DNA of 64,000 bases from Gemmobacter caeruleus (GTDB lineage Bacteria > Pseudomonadota > Alphaproteobacteria > Rhodobacterales > Rhodobacteraceae), in assembly GCF_008271655.1 (NCBI RefSeq), contig NZ_VKKX01000011.1, positions 248,001 to 312,000 of the forward strand. The letters are read 5' to 3'. Position numbers and translations under genes: made by a program. Below, one piece after another: positions 37,439 through 46,544 of this stretch; the first letter of the stretch is position 1; every line of letters starts with the position of its first letter. The notes below the pieces were generated by a model. It was not told where the DNA came from. It saw nothing but the letters and a program-made list of their open reading frames with translations, and searched no databases.

Positions 37439-37459
37439 ATGTCTAAAAAAGCACAATAA
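37439..37459 (+). CDS. Possible leader peptide MSKKAQ upstream of chvI
   Basis: A six-codon reading frame (ATG TCT AAA AAA GCA CAA TAA) is preceded by a perfect AGGAGG at 37423-37428 with ten bases spacing, a stronger ribosome site than that of chvI itself. It ends 23 bases before the chvI start. It may be a translated leader, or a vestige of an older start. Nothing in the peptide suggests classical attenuation. Confidence 0.4.
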   Translation: MSKKAQ

Positions 37460-37482
37460 GAGCAGCACAGGAAAAGCAGGAC

Positions 37483-38184
37483 ATGTCCAGGATCGCCCTC
37501 GTGGACGACGACAGGAATATCCTGACGTCGGTATCAATGACTCTTGAGGCCGAAGGCTTCGAGGTTGACACCTATAATGACGGCCAGTCGGCGCTTGATG
37601 CGTTCAACCGGCGCCTGCCCGACATGGCGGTGCTGGATATCAAGATGCCGCGGATGGATGGCATGGATCTGCTGCAACGCCTGCGGCAAAAGACCAGCAT
37701 GCCGGTGATCTTCCTGACCTCGAAGGATGACGAGATCGACGAGGTTCTGGGCCTGCGGATGGGCGCTGACGACTACGTCAAGAAGCCGTTCAGCCAGCGC
37801 CTGCTGGTGGAGCGTATCCGCGCCCTGCTGCGCCGGCAGGAGGCGATGGTTTCCGGCGAAACCGCCGTCACCGAAGAAACCAAGATCATGGAGCGTGGCC
37901 ATCTGCGGATGGATCCGCTGCGGCATGCCGTGGCCTGGAAGGGCGCCGATGTCTCGCTCACCGTGACCGAATTCCTGCTGTTGCAGGCCTTGGCGCAGCG
38001 CCCTGGCATCGTGAAAAGCCGCGATCAGCTGATGGATGTGGCCTATGACGATCAGGTCTATGTCGATGATCGCACGATCGACAGCCATATCAAGCGGTTG
38101 CGCAAGAAGATGCGGACGGCCGACCCCGATTTCTCGGCCATCGAAACGCTTTATGGCATCGGCTATCGCTACAACGAAGAATAA
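37483..38184 (+). CDS. chvI: Response regulator ChvI
   Basis: OmpR-family regulator of 233 aa: receiver domain (1-120) with acidic pocket Asp8-Asp9 and phosphorylated Asp52 in AVLDIKMP, Lys in VKKPFS, and a winged helix-turn-helix at about 140-230 ([40 protein letters not shown]). Partner of ChvG in acid and envelope-stress and host- or carbon-related control in alphaproteobacteria. The ribosome site is only moderate. Confidence 0.95.
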   Translation: MSRIALVDDDRNILTSVSMTLEAEGFEVDTYNDGQSALDAFNRRLPDMAVLDIKMPRMDGMDLLQRLRQKTSMPVIFLTSKDDEIDEVLGLRMGADDYVKKPFSQRLLVERIRALLRRQEAMVSGETAVTEETKIMERGHLRMDPLRHAVAWKGADVSLTVTEFLLLQALAQRPGIVKSRDQLMDVAYDDQVYVDDRTIDSHIKRLRKKMRTADPDFSAIETLYGIGYRYNEE

Positions 38185-38193
38185 GTGCCCCCG

Positions 38194-39882
38194 ATGACCC
38201 TGGCGCAACGCATCAGGACCGAAGGTGCCCAACCCGTCCGCAAGGGCGAGGTGGTGCTGGGTGAGGATTGGGTCAGCCCCGAGGCGCTGGCCGAACAGGA
38301 ATTGCGCGCGGGCAAGTCGCGGCGCGGTCTGGTCGCGCTGAACCATTCGCCGCTGGCGCGCAAGATCGTGATCTTCAACATGATGGCGATCGTCGTCATG
38401 GTGGCCGGGGTGCTGTTTCTCAACCCGTTTCGCGACAGCCTGGTCATCCAGCGTGAACAGGGCCTGGTGACCGAGGCAGAGCTGGTCGCCGGGATCTTCG
38501 AGGCGCGGCTGGCCGGGGCAGAAGGCATGACCGATGCGCCGGCGATCCTGAACCATGCAGCGCTTGGCCCGGGGGTGGAACTGCGGGTCTATGATGCCAC
38601 GGGGCAGATGGTTGCCGCAGGGCGCGGCAATGCCCGACCCAGCCTGCAACGCGAACGCTCCACCCTGATCACCGATTTCCTGAACGCGATCTGGGAGGGG
38701 GTTTCGGGTCTGCTTTCGGGCGGCGAAACGCCCGGTAACGGGCCTGACGCGGCGCTGTTGGCGCGTGATCTGCTGCCCGCCGCGCAGGCGGGCGAGACGG
38801 CTGCGACGACCGACCGCACGCCCGAGGGGGGCACGGTGTTTTCCGTCGCGACCCCGATCCATGTCGGCGGTGCGGTGGTCGGCGTGGTCGCCATGACCTC
38901 GGCCGAGGGGGAGATCGACCGCCTGGTGCGCTATGAGCGCGAGCAGGTATTGCAGATGTTCGTCATCGCATTGCTGGTGTCGATCGGTCTCAGCCTCGTG
39001 CTGGCCTCGACCATTGCCAACCCGCTTTCCGATCTGGCCGCCGCGGCGGAGCTGGGCCGTGACCGCGACGCCCGCAAGATGGCACCGGGCCGGGTGCGTA
39101 TCCCCGACCTGACCGCCCGCCCCGACGAGATCGGCCGCCTGTCGGTCGCCATGCGCGGCATGGTGGCAGCGCTCTATGACCGGATCGACGCGAATGAACA
39201 ATTCGCCGCCGACGTGTCGCATGAAATCAAGAACCCGCTCGCCTCGCTGCGCTCTGCCGTCGCCTCGCTGCATCTGGCCAAGCGTGACGACCAACGCAGC
39301 CGCCTGCTGGAGGTGATCGACCATGACGTGCGCCGGCTGGACCGTCTGGTCAGCGATATCTCCAACGCCTCACGTCTGGACAGCGAATTGGTGAAGGAGG
39401 AGGAAGAAGAGTTCAACCTGCTGAAAACCATCGCCAATCTGACCGAATATCTGGGTCAGCAGGCGGGGGAGAAGGGGGTGGAATTCATCACCGACCTGCC
39501 GCAGGAGCCGATCATGATCCGCGGGCTGGAAGGCCGGCTGGCGCAGGTTTTCGTGAACCTCATCACCAATGCGATCTCGTTCTGCGAAGAGGGCGATGCC
39601 GTGCGCGTCTGGGCGCGGCGCCGCGACAATCGCGTGCTGGTCGTGGTGGAGGATACGGGCCCCGGCATCCCCGAACAGGCGCTGACCAAGGTGTTCAAGC
39701 GCTTCTATTCCGAGCGGCCACAGGGCGATTTCGGTAATCATTCCGGGCTCGGCCTTGCGATTTCCAAGCAGATCATCGAGGCGCATGGCGGCGTGATCTG
39801 GGCCGAGAACATCCGTCCGACCCAGGCCGACATCACGTCGGAGCCGCTGGGCGCGCGCTTTGTCGTCGGTCTGCCGGTCTGA
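38194..39882 (+). CDS. chvG: Sensor histidine kinase ChvG
   Basis: Membrane kinase of about 562 aa. Two membrane helices (near 57-78 and 253-272) flank a periplasmic sensing region of about 170 residues, then a HAMP linker, the phosphoacceptor histidine near residue 343 in DVSHEIKNPLASL, and an ATPase domain with NLITNAI, DTGPGIP and HSGLGLAISKQI. An alternative GTG start at 38185 is in frame and directly abuts the chvI stop; neither has a clear ribosome site. HprK follows three bases after the stop. Confidence 0.94.
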   Translation: MTLAQRIRTEGAQPVRKGEVVLGEDWVSPEALAEQELRAGKSRRGLVALNHSPLARKIVIFNMMAIVVMVAGVLFLNPFRDSLVIQREQGLVTEAELVAGIFEARLAGAEGMTDAPAILNHAALGPGVELRVYDATGQMVAAGRGNARPSLQRERSTLITDFLNAIWEGVSGLLSGGETPGNGPDAALLARDLLPAAQAGETAATTDRTPEGGTVFSVATPIHVGGAVVGVVAMTSAEGEIDRLVRYEREQVLQMFVIALLVSIGLSLVLASTIANPLSDLAAAAELGRDRDARKMAPGRVRIPDLTARPDEIGRLSVAMRGMVAALYDRIDANEQFAADVSHEIKNPLASLRSAVASLHLAKRDDQRSRLLEVIDHDVRRLDRLVSDISNASRLDSELVKEEEEEFNLLKTIANLTEYLGQQAGEKGVEFITDLPQEPIMIRGLEGRLAQVFVNLITNAISFCEEGDAVRVWARRRDNRVLVVVEDTGPGIPEQALTKVFKRFYSERPQGDFGNHSGLGLAISKQIIEAHGGVIWAENIRPTQADITSEPLGARFVVGLPV

Positions 39883-39885
39883 GCG

Positions 39886-40323
39886 GTGGTCAGCGCAGCC
39901 CCCGAGGCGCCGGAACTGCATCACGCCTCTTGCGTGGCGCTGCACGGGCGGGGGCTGTTGATTACCGGCGCGTCGGGGGCGGGCAAGTCGGGGCTGGCGC
40001 TGCGGCTGATGGCGCTTGGCGCGCAACTCGTGGCCGATGATCAGGTGTGGCTTCATCGTGCCGGGCGCGCGCTGCACGCCCGCTGCCCTGATCGGATCGC
40101 CGGTTTGATCGAGGCGCGGGGGGTCGGGCTGTTGCGCGCCGATCACCTGCCTGAGGTGCCGCTCGCGCTTGTCGTGGATCTGGACCGTCCGGAGCCTGAT
40201 CGCCTGCCCCCGCGTCGCGAGATCGTGCTGCTGGGATGCCCGTTGCCCCTTGTCCTTGGCCGGGATGCGCATCATCTTGCGCCTGCGCTGCTGCAATATC
40301 TGCGCGCCGGACGCGCCGCTTGA
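39886..40323 (+). CDS. hprK: HPr kinase/phosphorylase, catalytic-domain-only form
   Basis: A 145-aa protein matching only the C-terminal kinase domain of HPr kinase, the short form usual in alphaproteobacteria; the N-terminal domain of the Firmicutes enzyme is absent. Walker A is GASGAGKS at residues 28-35, and the following [10 protein letters not shown] block is present. It phosphorylates a serine of HPr, here Ser46 in the downstream ptsH product. Starts with GTG. Confidence 0.92.
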   Translation: MVSAAPEAPELHHASCVALHGRGLLITGASGAGKSGLALRLMALGAQLVADDQVWLHRAGRALHARCPDRIAGLIEARGVGLLRADHLPEVPLALVVDLDRPEPDRLPPRREIVLLGCPLPLVLGRDAHHLAPALLQYLRAGRAA

Positions 40324-40325
40324 CG

Positions 40326-41246
40326 ATGAAGGATGCAATGCCCCCCGCCCGTGACCCCTCGGCCGAACATGAACTGGTGCTGGTCACCGGGCCTTCGGGC
40401 GCTGGTCGCTCCACCGCCATTCAGGCCCTGGAGGATCTGGGTTTCGAGGCGATCGACAATCTGCCGCTAAGCCTGGTGCCGCGGCTGATCGACGGTCCGC
40501 CGCTGGACCGGCCCGTCGCGCTTGGCCTCGATGTGCGCAACCGTGAATTCAACGCGACCGCGCTGATCGAACTGGTGGACCGGCTGACCCGCGACCAGCG
40601 CGTGCATCTGTCGCTGTTGTTTCTGGATTGCGGCGTGAACGAGCTGATCCGGCGCTATGGCGAGACGCGGCGGCGTCATCCGCTGGCGCCTGGCGAGACG
40701 CCGGCCGATGGCATCGCGCGCGAAATCGACCTTCTGGCGCCGATCCGCGTGCGCGCCGACCACTTGATCGACACGACCGACATGTCGCCGCATGACCTGC
40801 GCCGTGAATTGGGCGACCGGTTTGGCCATGACGGTGCGCCCGGGCTCGCGGTTTCGGTGCAGAGCTTCAGCTACAAGCGGGGGGTGCCGCGCGGGCTGGA
40901 CATGATCTTTGACTGCCGCTTTCTGAACAATCCGCATTGGGTGGCTGAGTTGCGACCGCTCGACGGGCGCGATGCGGCGGTGGCGGCCTATGTGACGGCT
41001 GATTCCCGGTTCCCGGAATTCTCGCAAAGGCTGCGTGAGCTTTTGCTCTTTCTCCTTCCGGCGCATCTGGCCGAAGGCAAGTCGCATCTTGCCATCGGCT
41101 TTGGATGCACCGGCGGGCAACACCGCTCGGTTGCTGTCGCAGAAATCATGGGCAATGCGCTTGCAGAAGCCGGCTGGTCGGTGTCAAAACGTCACAGGGA
41201 ACTGGAACGCAGGCTGACCGCCGGTCGGCCTATTGCAGCTGGGTGA
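40326..41246 (+). CDS. rapZ: RNase adapter protein RapZ
   Basis: Nucleotide-binding protein of 306 aa; in enterobacteria it delivers small RNAs to RNase E and controls amino-sugar synthesis. The C-terminal hallmark [15 protein letters not shown] is complete. The P-loop near the N-terminus reads GPSGAGRS, with Arg28 in place of the usual lysine, which may be a lineage feature. An in-frame ATG lies at 40338 as an alternative start. It sits in the hprK-rapZ-PTS block beside ChvG/ChvI. Confidence 0.94.
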   Translation: MKDAMPPARDPSAEHELVLVTGPSGAGRSTAIQALEDLGFEAIDNLPLSLVPRLIDGPPLDRPVALGLDVRNREFNATALIELVDRLTRDQRVHLSLLFLDCGVNELIRRYGETRRRHPLAPGETPADGIAREIDLLAPIRVRADHLIDTTDMSPHDLRRELGDRFGHDGAPGLAVSVQSFSYKRGVPRGLDMIFDCRFLNNPHWVAELRPLDGRDAAVAAYVTADSRFPEFSQRLRELLLFLLPAHLAEGKSHLAIGFGCTGGQHRSVAVAEIMGNALAEAGWSVSKRHRELERRLTAGRPIAAG

Positions 41247-41253
41247 TCTGGGC

Positions 41254-41673
41254 TTGATCGGGATTGTGATCGTTGCGCATGGCGGTTTGGCGAAGGAATA
41301 CCTCGCCGCGGTGGAGCATGTCGTGGGCCCGCAGGATGCGATGAGCGCGATTTCCATCGAGGATGACCACGATCGCGGCCGCAAATCGGCCGAGATCTCG
41401 GCCGCCGCCGATGCGGTGGATCGGGGCGAGGGCGTGGTTGTGGTGACCGACATGTTCGGCGGCTCGCCCTCCAACCTGTCGCTGCCGGCCTGCACCGCGC
41501 GCAATCGCCGCATTCTTTACGGGGCGAACCTGCCCATGCTGATCAAACTGACCAAGTCGCGCGAACTTCCGCTGGCCGAAGCGGTCGGCCTCGCACTGGA
41601 CGCCGGTCGCAAGTATATCAACAGCCTTGATCTGGGCGGCGACGTTCCGCCCGGCGAGGGAGAGCTGAAATGA
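41254..41673 (+). CDS. PTS EIIA component, mannose/fructose type
   Basis: A 139-aa EIIA domain of the mannose family, with the phosphorylated His9 in VIVAHGGLA and the block TDMFGGSPSNL. No EIIB/EIIC transporter genes are nearby, so it is probably regulatory, as in the PTS branch that talks to ChvG/ChvI or potassium and nitrogen control. The TTG at 41254 is preferred because the family begins MIGIVIVAHGG; an upstream TTG at 41233 is possible. The stop overlaps ptsH (ATGA). Confidence 0.9.
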   Translation: MIGIVIVAHGGLAKEYLAAVEHVVGPQDAMSAISIEDDHDRGRKSAEISAAADAVDRGEGVVVVTDMFGGSPSNLSLPACTARNRRILYGANLPMLIKLTKSRELPLAEAVGLALDAGRKYINSLDLGGDVPPGEGELK

Positions 41674-41939
41674 CCAACCGGCAACTGAAGATCGTCAACG
41701 AAAAGGGCCTGCATGCGCGGGCCTCGGCCAAGTTCGTCGAATGTGTCGAGGGGTTCGATGCCCAGGCCGAGGTGAGCAAGGACGGCATGACGGTCTCGGG
41801 CGATTCCATCATGGGGCTGCTCATGTTGGGCGCGTCGCGCGGGACGTTCATCGACATCACGACCATGGGCAGCCAGGCCGCCGATCTGGCCGACGCGCTG
41901 GAGCGTCTGGTGGCCAATCGCTTTGGTGAAGATCAGTAA
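41670..41939 (+). CDS. ptsH: Phosphocarrier protein HPr
   Basis: An 89-aa PTS carrier. His15 in KGLHARASAKF is the enzyme I phosphorylation site, and Ser46 in GDSIMGLLML is the site expected for HprK. The protein is complete. Enzyme I is not in this window; it is presumably PtsP-like elsewhere in the genome. Confidence 0.95.
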   Translation: MTNRQLKIVNEKGLHARASAKFVECVEGFDAQAEVSKDGMTVSGDSIMGLLMLGASRGTFIDITTMGSQAADLADALERLVANRFGEDQ

Positions 41940-41949
41940 GGCGCCGATC

Positions 41950-42801
41950 GTGACCAGCGACAGACCCGCCACCGTGCCCGAGCGCCAATATGACATGCGG
42001 CGCCTGTCTTATGCCGGCACCTTTACCAACCCTTTCAAGGCCGGCACCATTCGCGCGATCGAATGGCTGACGGCCAAGGTCACGCTGCTGCGGCTGATCC
42101 GCCAGTTCGAGGCATCGGGTGCGCCGTTCGGGGCGCCGTTCTGGCCCAAGGCGATCCGCACGATGGGGATCGACATCCAGACCCCGCCGGCCGAAATCGC
42201 GCGCATTCCCGCGACCGGGCCGGTGGTGGTGGTGGCGAACCATCCGCATGGGCTGGTCGATGGCATGGTCATGGCCGAAATGGTCGCGCGGGTGCGGCCC
42301 GATTTCAAGATCCTGACCCGCTCGCTCCTGACCGGCATCCCCGAGATCGAGGAATTCATGATCCCGGTGCCGTTCCCGCATGAGGAAAATGCGCGCGAAC
42401 TGGGGTTGGAGATGCGGAATCAGACCATGGCGCATCTGAAGCAGGGCGGCTTGATCATCCTGTTCCCCGCCGGCAAGGTCGCGGTGGCCGAGGGGTGGTT
42501 CGGCCCGGCGGTGGAGCCGGAATGGAACCCCTTTACCCACAAGATGATCATGCGGTCGGGCGCGACGGTGGTGCCGATCCACTTCACCGGGCAGAACAGC
42601 CGCGCCTATCAGATCGCGGACAAGCTGTCGGCGACACTGCGGCAGGGGCTTTTGCTTTATGAAATCAAGCGCGCCTTGTTCAAGCCGCAGCGCCCCTTCA
42701 TCGGTGAGCCGATCCTGCCCGAGGCGCTGAAGCCATGGGAGGGCAACCCGCGTGGCTTCCTCGCCTGGATCCGGGAACACACCCTCGCGCTTGGCCGCTG
42801 A
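41950..42801 (+). CDS. Lysophospholipid acyltransferase-family protein
   Basis: A 283-aa protein of the PlsC superfamily. The active-site motif is NHPHGLVDG, of the H-x5-D type found in the ornithine-lipid/hemolysin-like branch, not the classical H-x4-D. It is followed by LKQGGLIILFPAGKVA, which matches the second acyltransferase motif. Substrate unknown; could be a glycerophospholipid or ornithine lipid. Start at GTG 41950 is favoured by AAGG eight bases upstream; a GTG at 41923 is also in frame. Ends convergent with hbd, three bases apart. Confidence 0.82.
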   Translation: MTSDRPATVPERQYDMRRLSYAGTFTNPFKAGTIRAIEWLTAKVTLLRLIRQFEASGAPFGAPFWPKAIRTMGIDIQTPPAEIARIPATGPVVVVANHPHGLVDGMVMAEMVARVRPDFKILTRSLLTGIPEIEEFMIPVPFPHEENARELGLEMRNQTMAHLKQGGLIILFPAGKVAVAEGWFGPAVEPEWNPFTHKMIMRSGATVVPIHFTGQNSRAYQIADKLSATLRQGLLLYEIKRALFKPQRPFIGEPILPEALKPWEGNPRGFLAWIREHTLALGR

Positions 42802-42804
42802 GGC

Positions 42805-43680
42805 TCAGCGCGTCGGCACCGGGGTTTCGCCGCGATAGTCGTAAAAGCCACGGCCCGCCTTGCGGCCCAGCCAGCCGGCTTCGACATATTTGGTGAGCAG
42901 CGGGCAGGGGCGATATTTGGTATCGGCCAGCCCGTCATACAGCACATTCATGATCGCGAGACAGGTGTCGAGCCCGATGAAATCCGCAAGCTCCAGCGGA
43001 CCCATCGGGTGATTGGCGCCCAGCTTCATCGATTCGTCGATGCTTTTCACCGAACCGACGCCCTCATACAGCGTATAGACCGCCTCGTTGATCATCGGAA
43101 TCAGGATGCGGTTCACGATGAAGGCCGGAAAATCTTCGGCGCTGGCGGCGGTCTTGCCAAGATTGCGCACCACCTCATGCAGCGCCTCATAGGTGGGCTG
43201 GTCGGTCGCGATGCCGCGGATCAGTTCCACCAACTGCATCACCGGCACCGGGTTCATGAAGTGGAAACCCATGAACTTTTCCGGCCGGTCGGTGCGCGAG
43301 GCCAGCCGCGTGATCGAGATCGACGAGGTGTTGGAGGTCAGGATCGTTGTCGGTTTCAGATGCGGCAGCAGCGCGTCAAAGATCTTCTGCTTGACGGGTT
43401 CGTTCTCGGTCGCGGCCTCGATCACCAGATCGGTCTGGCCGAGATCGGGCAGGTTGAGCGTGGTGCGGATGCGGCCAAGCGCGGTCGCCTTTTCTTCGGC
43501 GCTGATCTTGCCGCGGCTGACCTGACGTTCCAGATTCTTGTCGATGGTGCCGATGGCCTTGACGAGACTGTCTTCGTTCAGGTCGTTCAGCAGCACATCA
43601 TAGCCCGCCAGCGCGAAGACATGCGCGATGCCGTTGCCCATCTGCCCTGCGCCGATGACGCCCACCGTCTCGATTGCCAT
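42805..43680 (-). CDS. hbd: 3-hydroxybutyryl-CoA dehydrogenase
   Basis: NAD-dependent dehydrogenase of 291 aa interconverting (S)-3-hydroxybutyryl-CoA and acetoacetyl-CoA. The Rossmann motif VGVIGAGQMGNGIAHVFA, EAATENEPVKQKIF, SNTSSISITRLA, and FHFMNPVPVMQLVELI with the catalytic histidine, are present. Part of fatty-acid or polyhydroxybutyrate-related C4 metabolism and could feed crotonyl-CoA into the ethylmalonyl-CoA pathway, whose other enzymes are in this window. Start is the ATG five codons inside the longest frame. Confidence 0.95.
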   Translation of the reverse strand: MAIETVGVIGAGQMGNGIAHVFALAGYDVLLNDLNEDSLVKAIGTIDKNLERQVSRGKISAEEKATALGRIRTTLNLPDLGQTDLVIEAATENEPVKQKIFDALLPHLKPTTILTSNTSSISITRLASRTDRPEKFMGFHFMNPVPVMQLVELIRGIATDQPTYEALHEVVRNLGKTAASAEDFPAFIVNRILIPMINEAVYTLYEGVGSVKSIDESMKLGANHPMGPLELADFIGLDTCLAIMNVLYDGLADTKYRPCPLLTKYVEAGWLGRKAGRGFYDYRGETPVPTR

Positions 43681-43849
43681 GCGTTTTCTCCACACTGTCC
43701 GCGTCAGAGTATGCGGCGCGGGGGCGAAAGCGCAAGGGTGGAAAACGCCGTGTCAAATACCGGAAATTTGAGGGAAATGCCGTATTTAGCGATTTGGAAA
43801 GGGGTTGGGCGCAAGCTGGGCATGGGTGAGATGAAATTGGGTGGGTATG

Positions 43850-44668
43850 ATGGCCTATGTCTATCAGGGCGGGGTCGCCCTGGATTATGCGCCATGTCGA
43901 TATGGCGCGTCGCGCGCGGTCTTTCGCGGACCGGCGCGCGATCTGGAAAAGCCCTATGTCGCGGTCCTCGGCGGGATCGAGACCTATGGGAAATTCGTGC
44001 CGGAGCCGTTTCCGGCGCTGTTGGAGGCGAAGGGCTGTTGCCAGGTGGTCAATCTGGGCGCGGTCAATGCCGGCCCCGACCTGTTTCTGGAGGATAGCGC
44101 GCTGCGCGGGATTGTCGCGGGCGCAGAGGCTGTGGTCGTTCAGGTGATGGGCGCGCAGAATCTGTCGAACCGGTTCTACCGCGTGCATCGGCGGCGGAAT
44201 GACCGATTTCTGGGTGCCACAGCGGCTTTGCGGCAGCTGTTCCCCGAGGTTGATTTCACCGATTTCAGCTTTACGCGCCATATGTTGCAGGCCTTGCAGC
44301 GCAGCTCGGCTGAGCGGTTCGAGGAGGTGGCGACCGAGCTGCGCAATGTCTGGTTGCGACGGATGGCGGCTTTGCTGGCGCTTGCGCCGGACCGGACGGT
44401 GCTGCTGTATTTTGCGGGCCATCGGCCACCGCGGGCCGGACGGGCCGCTGATCTGCATCGCGATCCGCTGCTGGTGGATGCGGAGATGATCCTGCAACTG
44501 CGTCCGCAGGTGCGTTCTTATCAGGAGGTGATCGCCACCGATGATCCGGTGCAGGCGCTTCTGGTTCCCGATCTGGAGCGCACGGCAGCGCTGTCCTTGC
44601 CCGGTCGTGCGGCGCATGCCGAGGTTGCGGCACGGTTGCAAATGGCCCTGAGCCAGATGTTGAAATGA
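43850..44668 (+). CDS. DUF6473-family protein of unknown function
   Basis: A 272-aa soluble protein resembling a conserved Rhodobacteraceae family (DUF6473). Recognisable parts are MAYVYQGGVALDYAPCRYGAS, the LGGIETYGKFVPEPFP block, VNLGAVNAG and VQVMGAQNLSNRFY, then an alpha/beta C-terminal part with DRTVLLYFAGH. The GGxETYG and asparagine-rich blocks suggest a ligand-binding or hydrolase-like pocket, but no known active site is clear. Two ATGs lie within four bases; the second is chosen because relatives start MAYVYQG. It stands alone, ending in a strong terminator. Confidence 0.78.
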   Translation: MAYVYQGGVALDYAPCRYGASRAVFRGPARDLEKPYVAVLGGIETYGKFVPEPFPALLEAKGCCQVVNLGAVNAGPDLFLEDSALRGIVAGAEAVVVQVMGAQNLSNRFYRVHRRRNDRFLGATAALRQLFPEVDFTDFSFTRHMLQALQRSSAERFEEVATELRNVWLRRMAALLALAPDRTVLLYFAGHRPPRAGRAADLHRDPLLVDAEMILQLRPQVRSYQEVIATDDPVQALLVPDLERTAALSLPGRAAHAEVAARLQMALSQMLK

Positions 44669-44670
44669 AA

Positions 44671-44701
44671 AGACCCGCGCGGTGGCGCGGGTCTGATTTT
44701 T
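44671..44701. terminator. Strong bidirectional terminator between the DUF6473 gene and etfA
   Basis: Perfect 10-bp stem AGACCCGCGC/GCGCGGGTCT (44671-44680 with 44685-44694), loop GGTG, followed by GATTTTT on the plus strand. Upstream AAAATG gives a T-rich tail for the minus strand, where it lies 18 bases after the etfA stop. Confidence 0.9.
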
Positions 44702-44718
44702 CTGGTGTCTTTGTTTGC

Positions 44719-45645
44719 TCAGACCTTCTGGGTCATCTCGGGGACGGCCTGGAAGAGGTCTGCCACGAGGCCGTAATCGGCGATCTGGAAGATGGGGGCC
44801 TCTTCGTCCTTGTTGATGGCGACGATGACCTTGCTGTCCTTCATGCCGGCGAGGTGCTGGATGGCGCCCGAAATGCCGATGGCGACATAGAGCGCGGGGG
44901 CCACGACCTTGCCGGTCTGGCCGACCTGCCAGTCATTCGGCGCAAAGCCCGAATCCACCGCCGCGCGCGACGCGCCGACGGCGGCGCCCAGCTTGTCGGC
45001 CAGTGCCTCGATCAGCGCGAAGTCGGCCTCGGAGCCCACGCCACGGCCGCCCGACACGACGATCTTCGCCGAGGTCAGTTCCGGGCGGTCCGACGCCGCC
45101 ACCTTGTCTTCCACCCAGGACGACAGCCCCTCGGCCGTCGCGCCGGTCACCTTTTCCAACGCGGCCGCACCGCCCGTGCCCGCCGCCGCAAAGGCCGCCG
45201 TGCGCACGGTGAACACCTTCACCTTGTCGCCCGACTTCACCGTCTGGATCGCGTTCCCGGCATAGATTGGCCGTTCAAAGGTTTCGGAATCGATAACGGC
45301 CGTCACATCCGACAGCACCATCACATCCAGAAGCGCCGCCACACGCGGCAGCACATTCTTGGCCGCCGCCGTCGCCGGGGCGCAGATATGGGTGTAGCTA
45401 CTGGCCAGACCCACAACCAGTGCCGCCGTCGCCTCGGCCATGCCGTGACAATAATCGTGCCCGTCGGCGAACAGAACCTTGCTCACACCCGCAAGACCCG
45501 CCGCTTCGGCCGCCGCCGCATCGCCGCCCTGACCCGCCACAAGGACGTGGATTTCGCCAAGACCGGCCACCGCCGTCAACGTTTTCGCAACCGAATCGGT
45601 GGCAAGCTGACCACCATTCACATCGGCCAGAAGGAGAACAGCCAT
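44719..45645 (-). CDS. etfA: Electron transfer flavoprotein alpha subunit
   Basis: Alpha subunit of ETF, 308 aa, binding the FAD that accepts electrons from acyl-CoA dehydrogenases and passes them to ETF:ubiquinone oxidoreductase. The C-terminal FAD-binding signature is clear: [38 protein letters not shown] and [24 protein letters not shown]. The start ATG overlaps the etfB stop by one base (TGATG). Expected partner of Mcd in this window. Confidence 0.97.
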   Translation of the reverse strand: MAVLLLADVNGGQLATDSVAKTLTAVAGLGEIHVLVAGQGGDAAAAEAAGLAGVSKVLFADGHDYCHGMAEATAALVVGLASSYTHICAPATAAAKNVLPRVAALLDVMVLSDVTAVIDSETFERPIYAGNAIQTVKSGDKVKVFTVRTAAFAAAGTGGAAALEKVTGATAEGLSSWVEDKVAASDRPELTSAKIVVSGGRGVGSEADFALIEALADKLGAAVGASRAAVDSGFAPNDWQVGQTGKVVAPALYVAIGISGAIQHLAGMKDSKVIVAINKDEEAPIFQIADYGLVADLFQAVPEMTQKV

Positions 45646-46406
45646 CACAGAACCCCCGCTTCGTCTTTCAGTTTCGCAATCAGCTCGTCCACCGAGGCGA
45701 CCTTCACGCCCGCCTTCCGCCCGGCAGGCTCGCTGGTCTTCACTACGGTCAGACGCGGGGTGACATCGACGCCATAATCGGCGGCGGTCTTCTCCTCCAG
45801 CGGCTTCTTCTTGGCCTTCATGATGTTCGGAAGCGAGGCATAGCGCGGCTCGTTCAGCCGCAGATCCACCGTCACAACCGCAGGCAGCTTCACCGTGATG
45901 GTCTGAAGCCCGCCATCCACCTCGCGCGTCACCGTCGCGCTGTCGCCCGCGACCGAGAGCTCGCTGGCAAAGGTCGCCTGGGACCAGCCCAGCAGCGCCG
46001 ACAGCATCTGCCCGGTCGCGTTCATGTCATTGTCGATCGCCTGCTTGCCGGCCAGAACCAGCCCGGGCGCCTCGGCCCCAACCACCGCCGCCAGAAGCTT
46101 CGCCACCGCAAGGGGTTCGATATCCGTATGCACGTCCGACGCAGCCTCGATCAGGATCGCACGGTCCGCACCCATCGCAAGCGCCGTCCGCAGCGTCTCT
46201 TGCGCCTGTTTCACGCCGATCGAGACAACCACGATCTCCGACGCCACACCCTTTTCCTTCAGACGGATCGCTTCTTCCACCGCAATCTCGTCAAACGGGT
46301 TCATCGACATCTTCACATTCGCAAGATCGACACCGCTACCGTCCGCCTTCACGCGAACCTTAACGTTGTAGTCAATCACGCGTTTGACAGGTACCAATAC
46401 CTTCAT
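45645..46406 (-). CDS. etfB: Electron transfer flavoprotein beta subunit
   Basis: Beta subunit of ETF, 253 aa, binding AMP and contacting dehydrogenases. Start [16 protein letters not shown], the recognition region [18 protein letters not shown], and the ETF-beta signature near [19 protein letters not shown] are complete. Start chosen at the canonical N-terminus; the frame stays open 31 codons upstream with no homology. Upstream gap contains two palindromes beside cobO. Confidence 0.97.
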   Translation of the reverse strand: MKVLVPVKRVIDYNVKVRVKADGSGVDLANVKMSMNPFDEIAVEEAIRLKEKGVASEIVVVSIGVKQAQETLRTALAMGADRAILIEAASDVHTDIEPLAVAKLLAAVVGAEAPGLVLAGKQAIDNDMNATGQMLSALLGWSQATFASELSVAGDSATVTREVDGGLQTITVKLPAVVTVDLRLNEPRYASLPNIMKAKKKPLEEKTAADYGVDVTPRLTVVKTSEPAGRKAGVKVASVDELIAKLKDEAGVL

Positions 46407-46510
46407 CGGCGGCAATCTCCCAGGTTTCGGCCCGGTCAGGGGCCCGTCCAAGCTCTCCGCTGCGTTGTTAGCCCGGGGGGGAGTGCAAAAACAATCCAAA
46501 AGCGACGCGC

Positions 46511-46540
46511 CGCGGCGTCGCGACGCCGCGTTATTAACGC
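46511..46540. repeat. Two adjacent palindromes between cobO and etfB
   Basis: A perfect 20-bp palindrome, CGCGGCGTCG/CGACGCCGCG (46511-46530), overlaps a second perfect one, GCGTTATTAACGC (46528-46540). On the minus strand the first could form a hairpin a few bases before CTTTTGG, so it may terminate cobO, which ends at 46545. The second may be an operator for etfBA. Confidence 0.6.
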
Positions 46541-46544
46541 AGCG

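Larger units (their letters stand above)
37119..37482. other. Divergent regulatory region between pckA and chvI
   Basis: A 364-base gap without a long gene. The half near chvI is AT-richer than the surroundings. It holds two copies of TTAGCGCAA at 37272-37280 and 37293-37301 (21-bp period) and a hexapeptide ORF with a strong ribosome site at 37439-37459. A short inverted repeat CTCCGG-ACGA-CGGAG is near 37200. I see no RNA gene in it. Confidence 0.6.
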
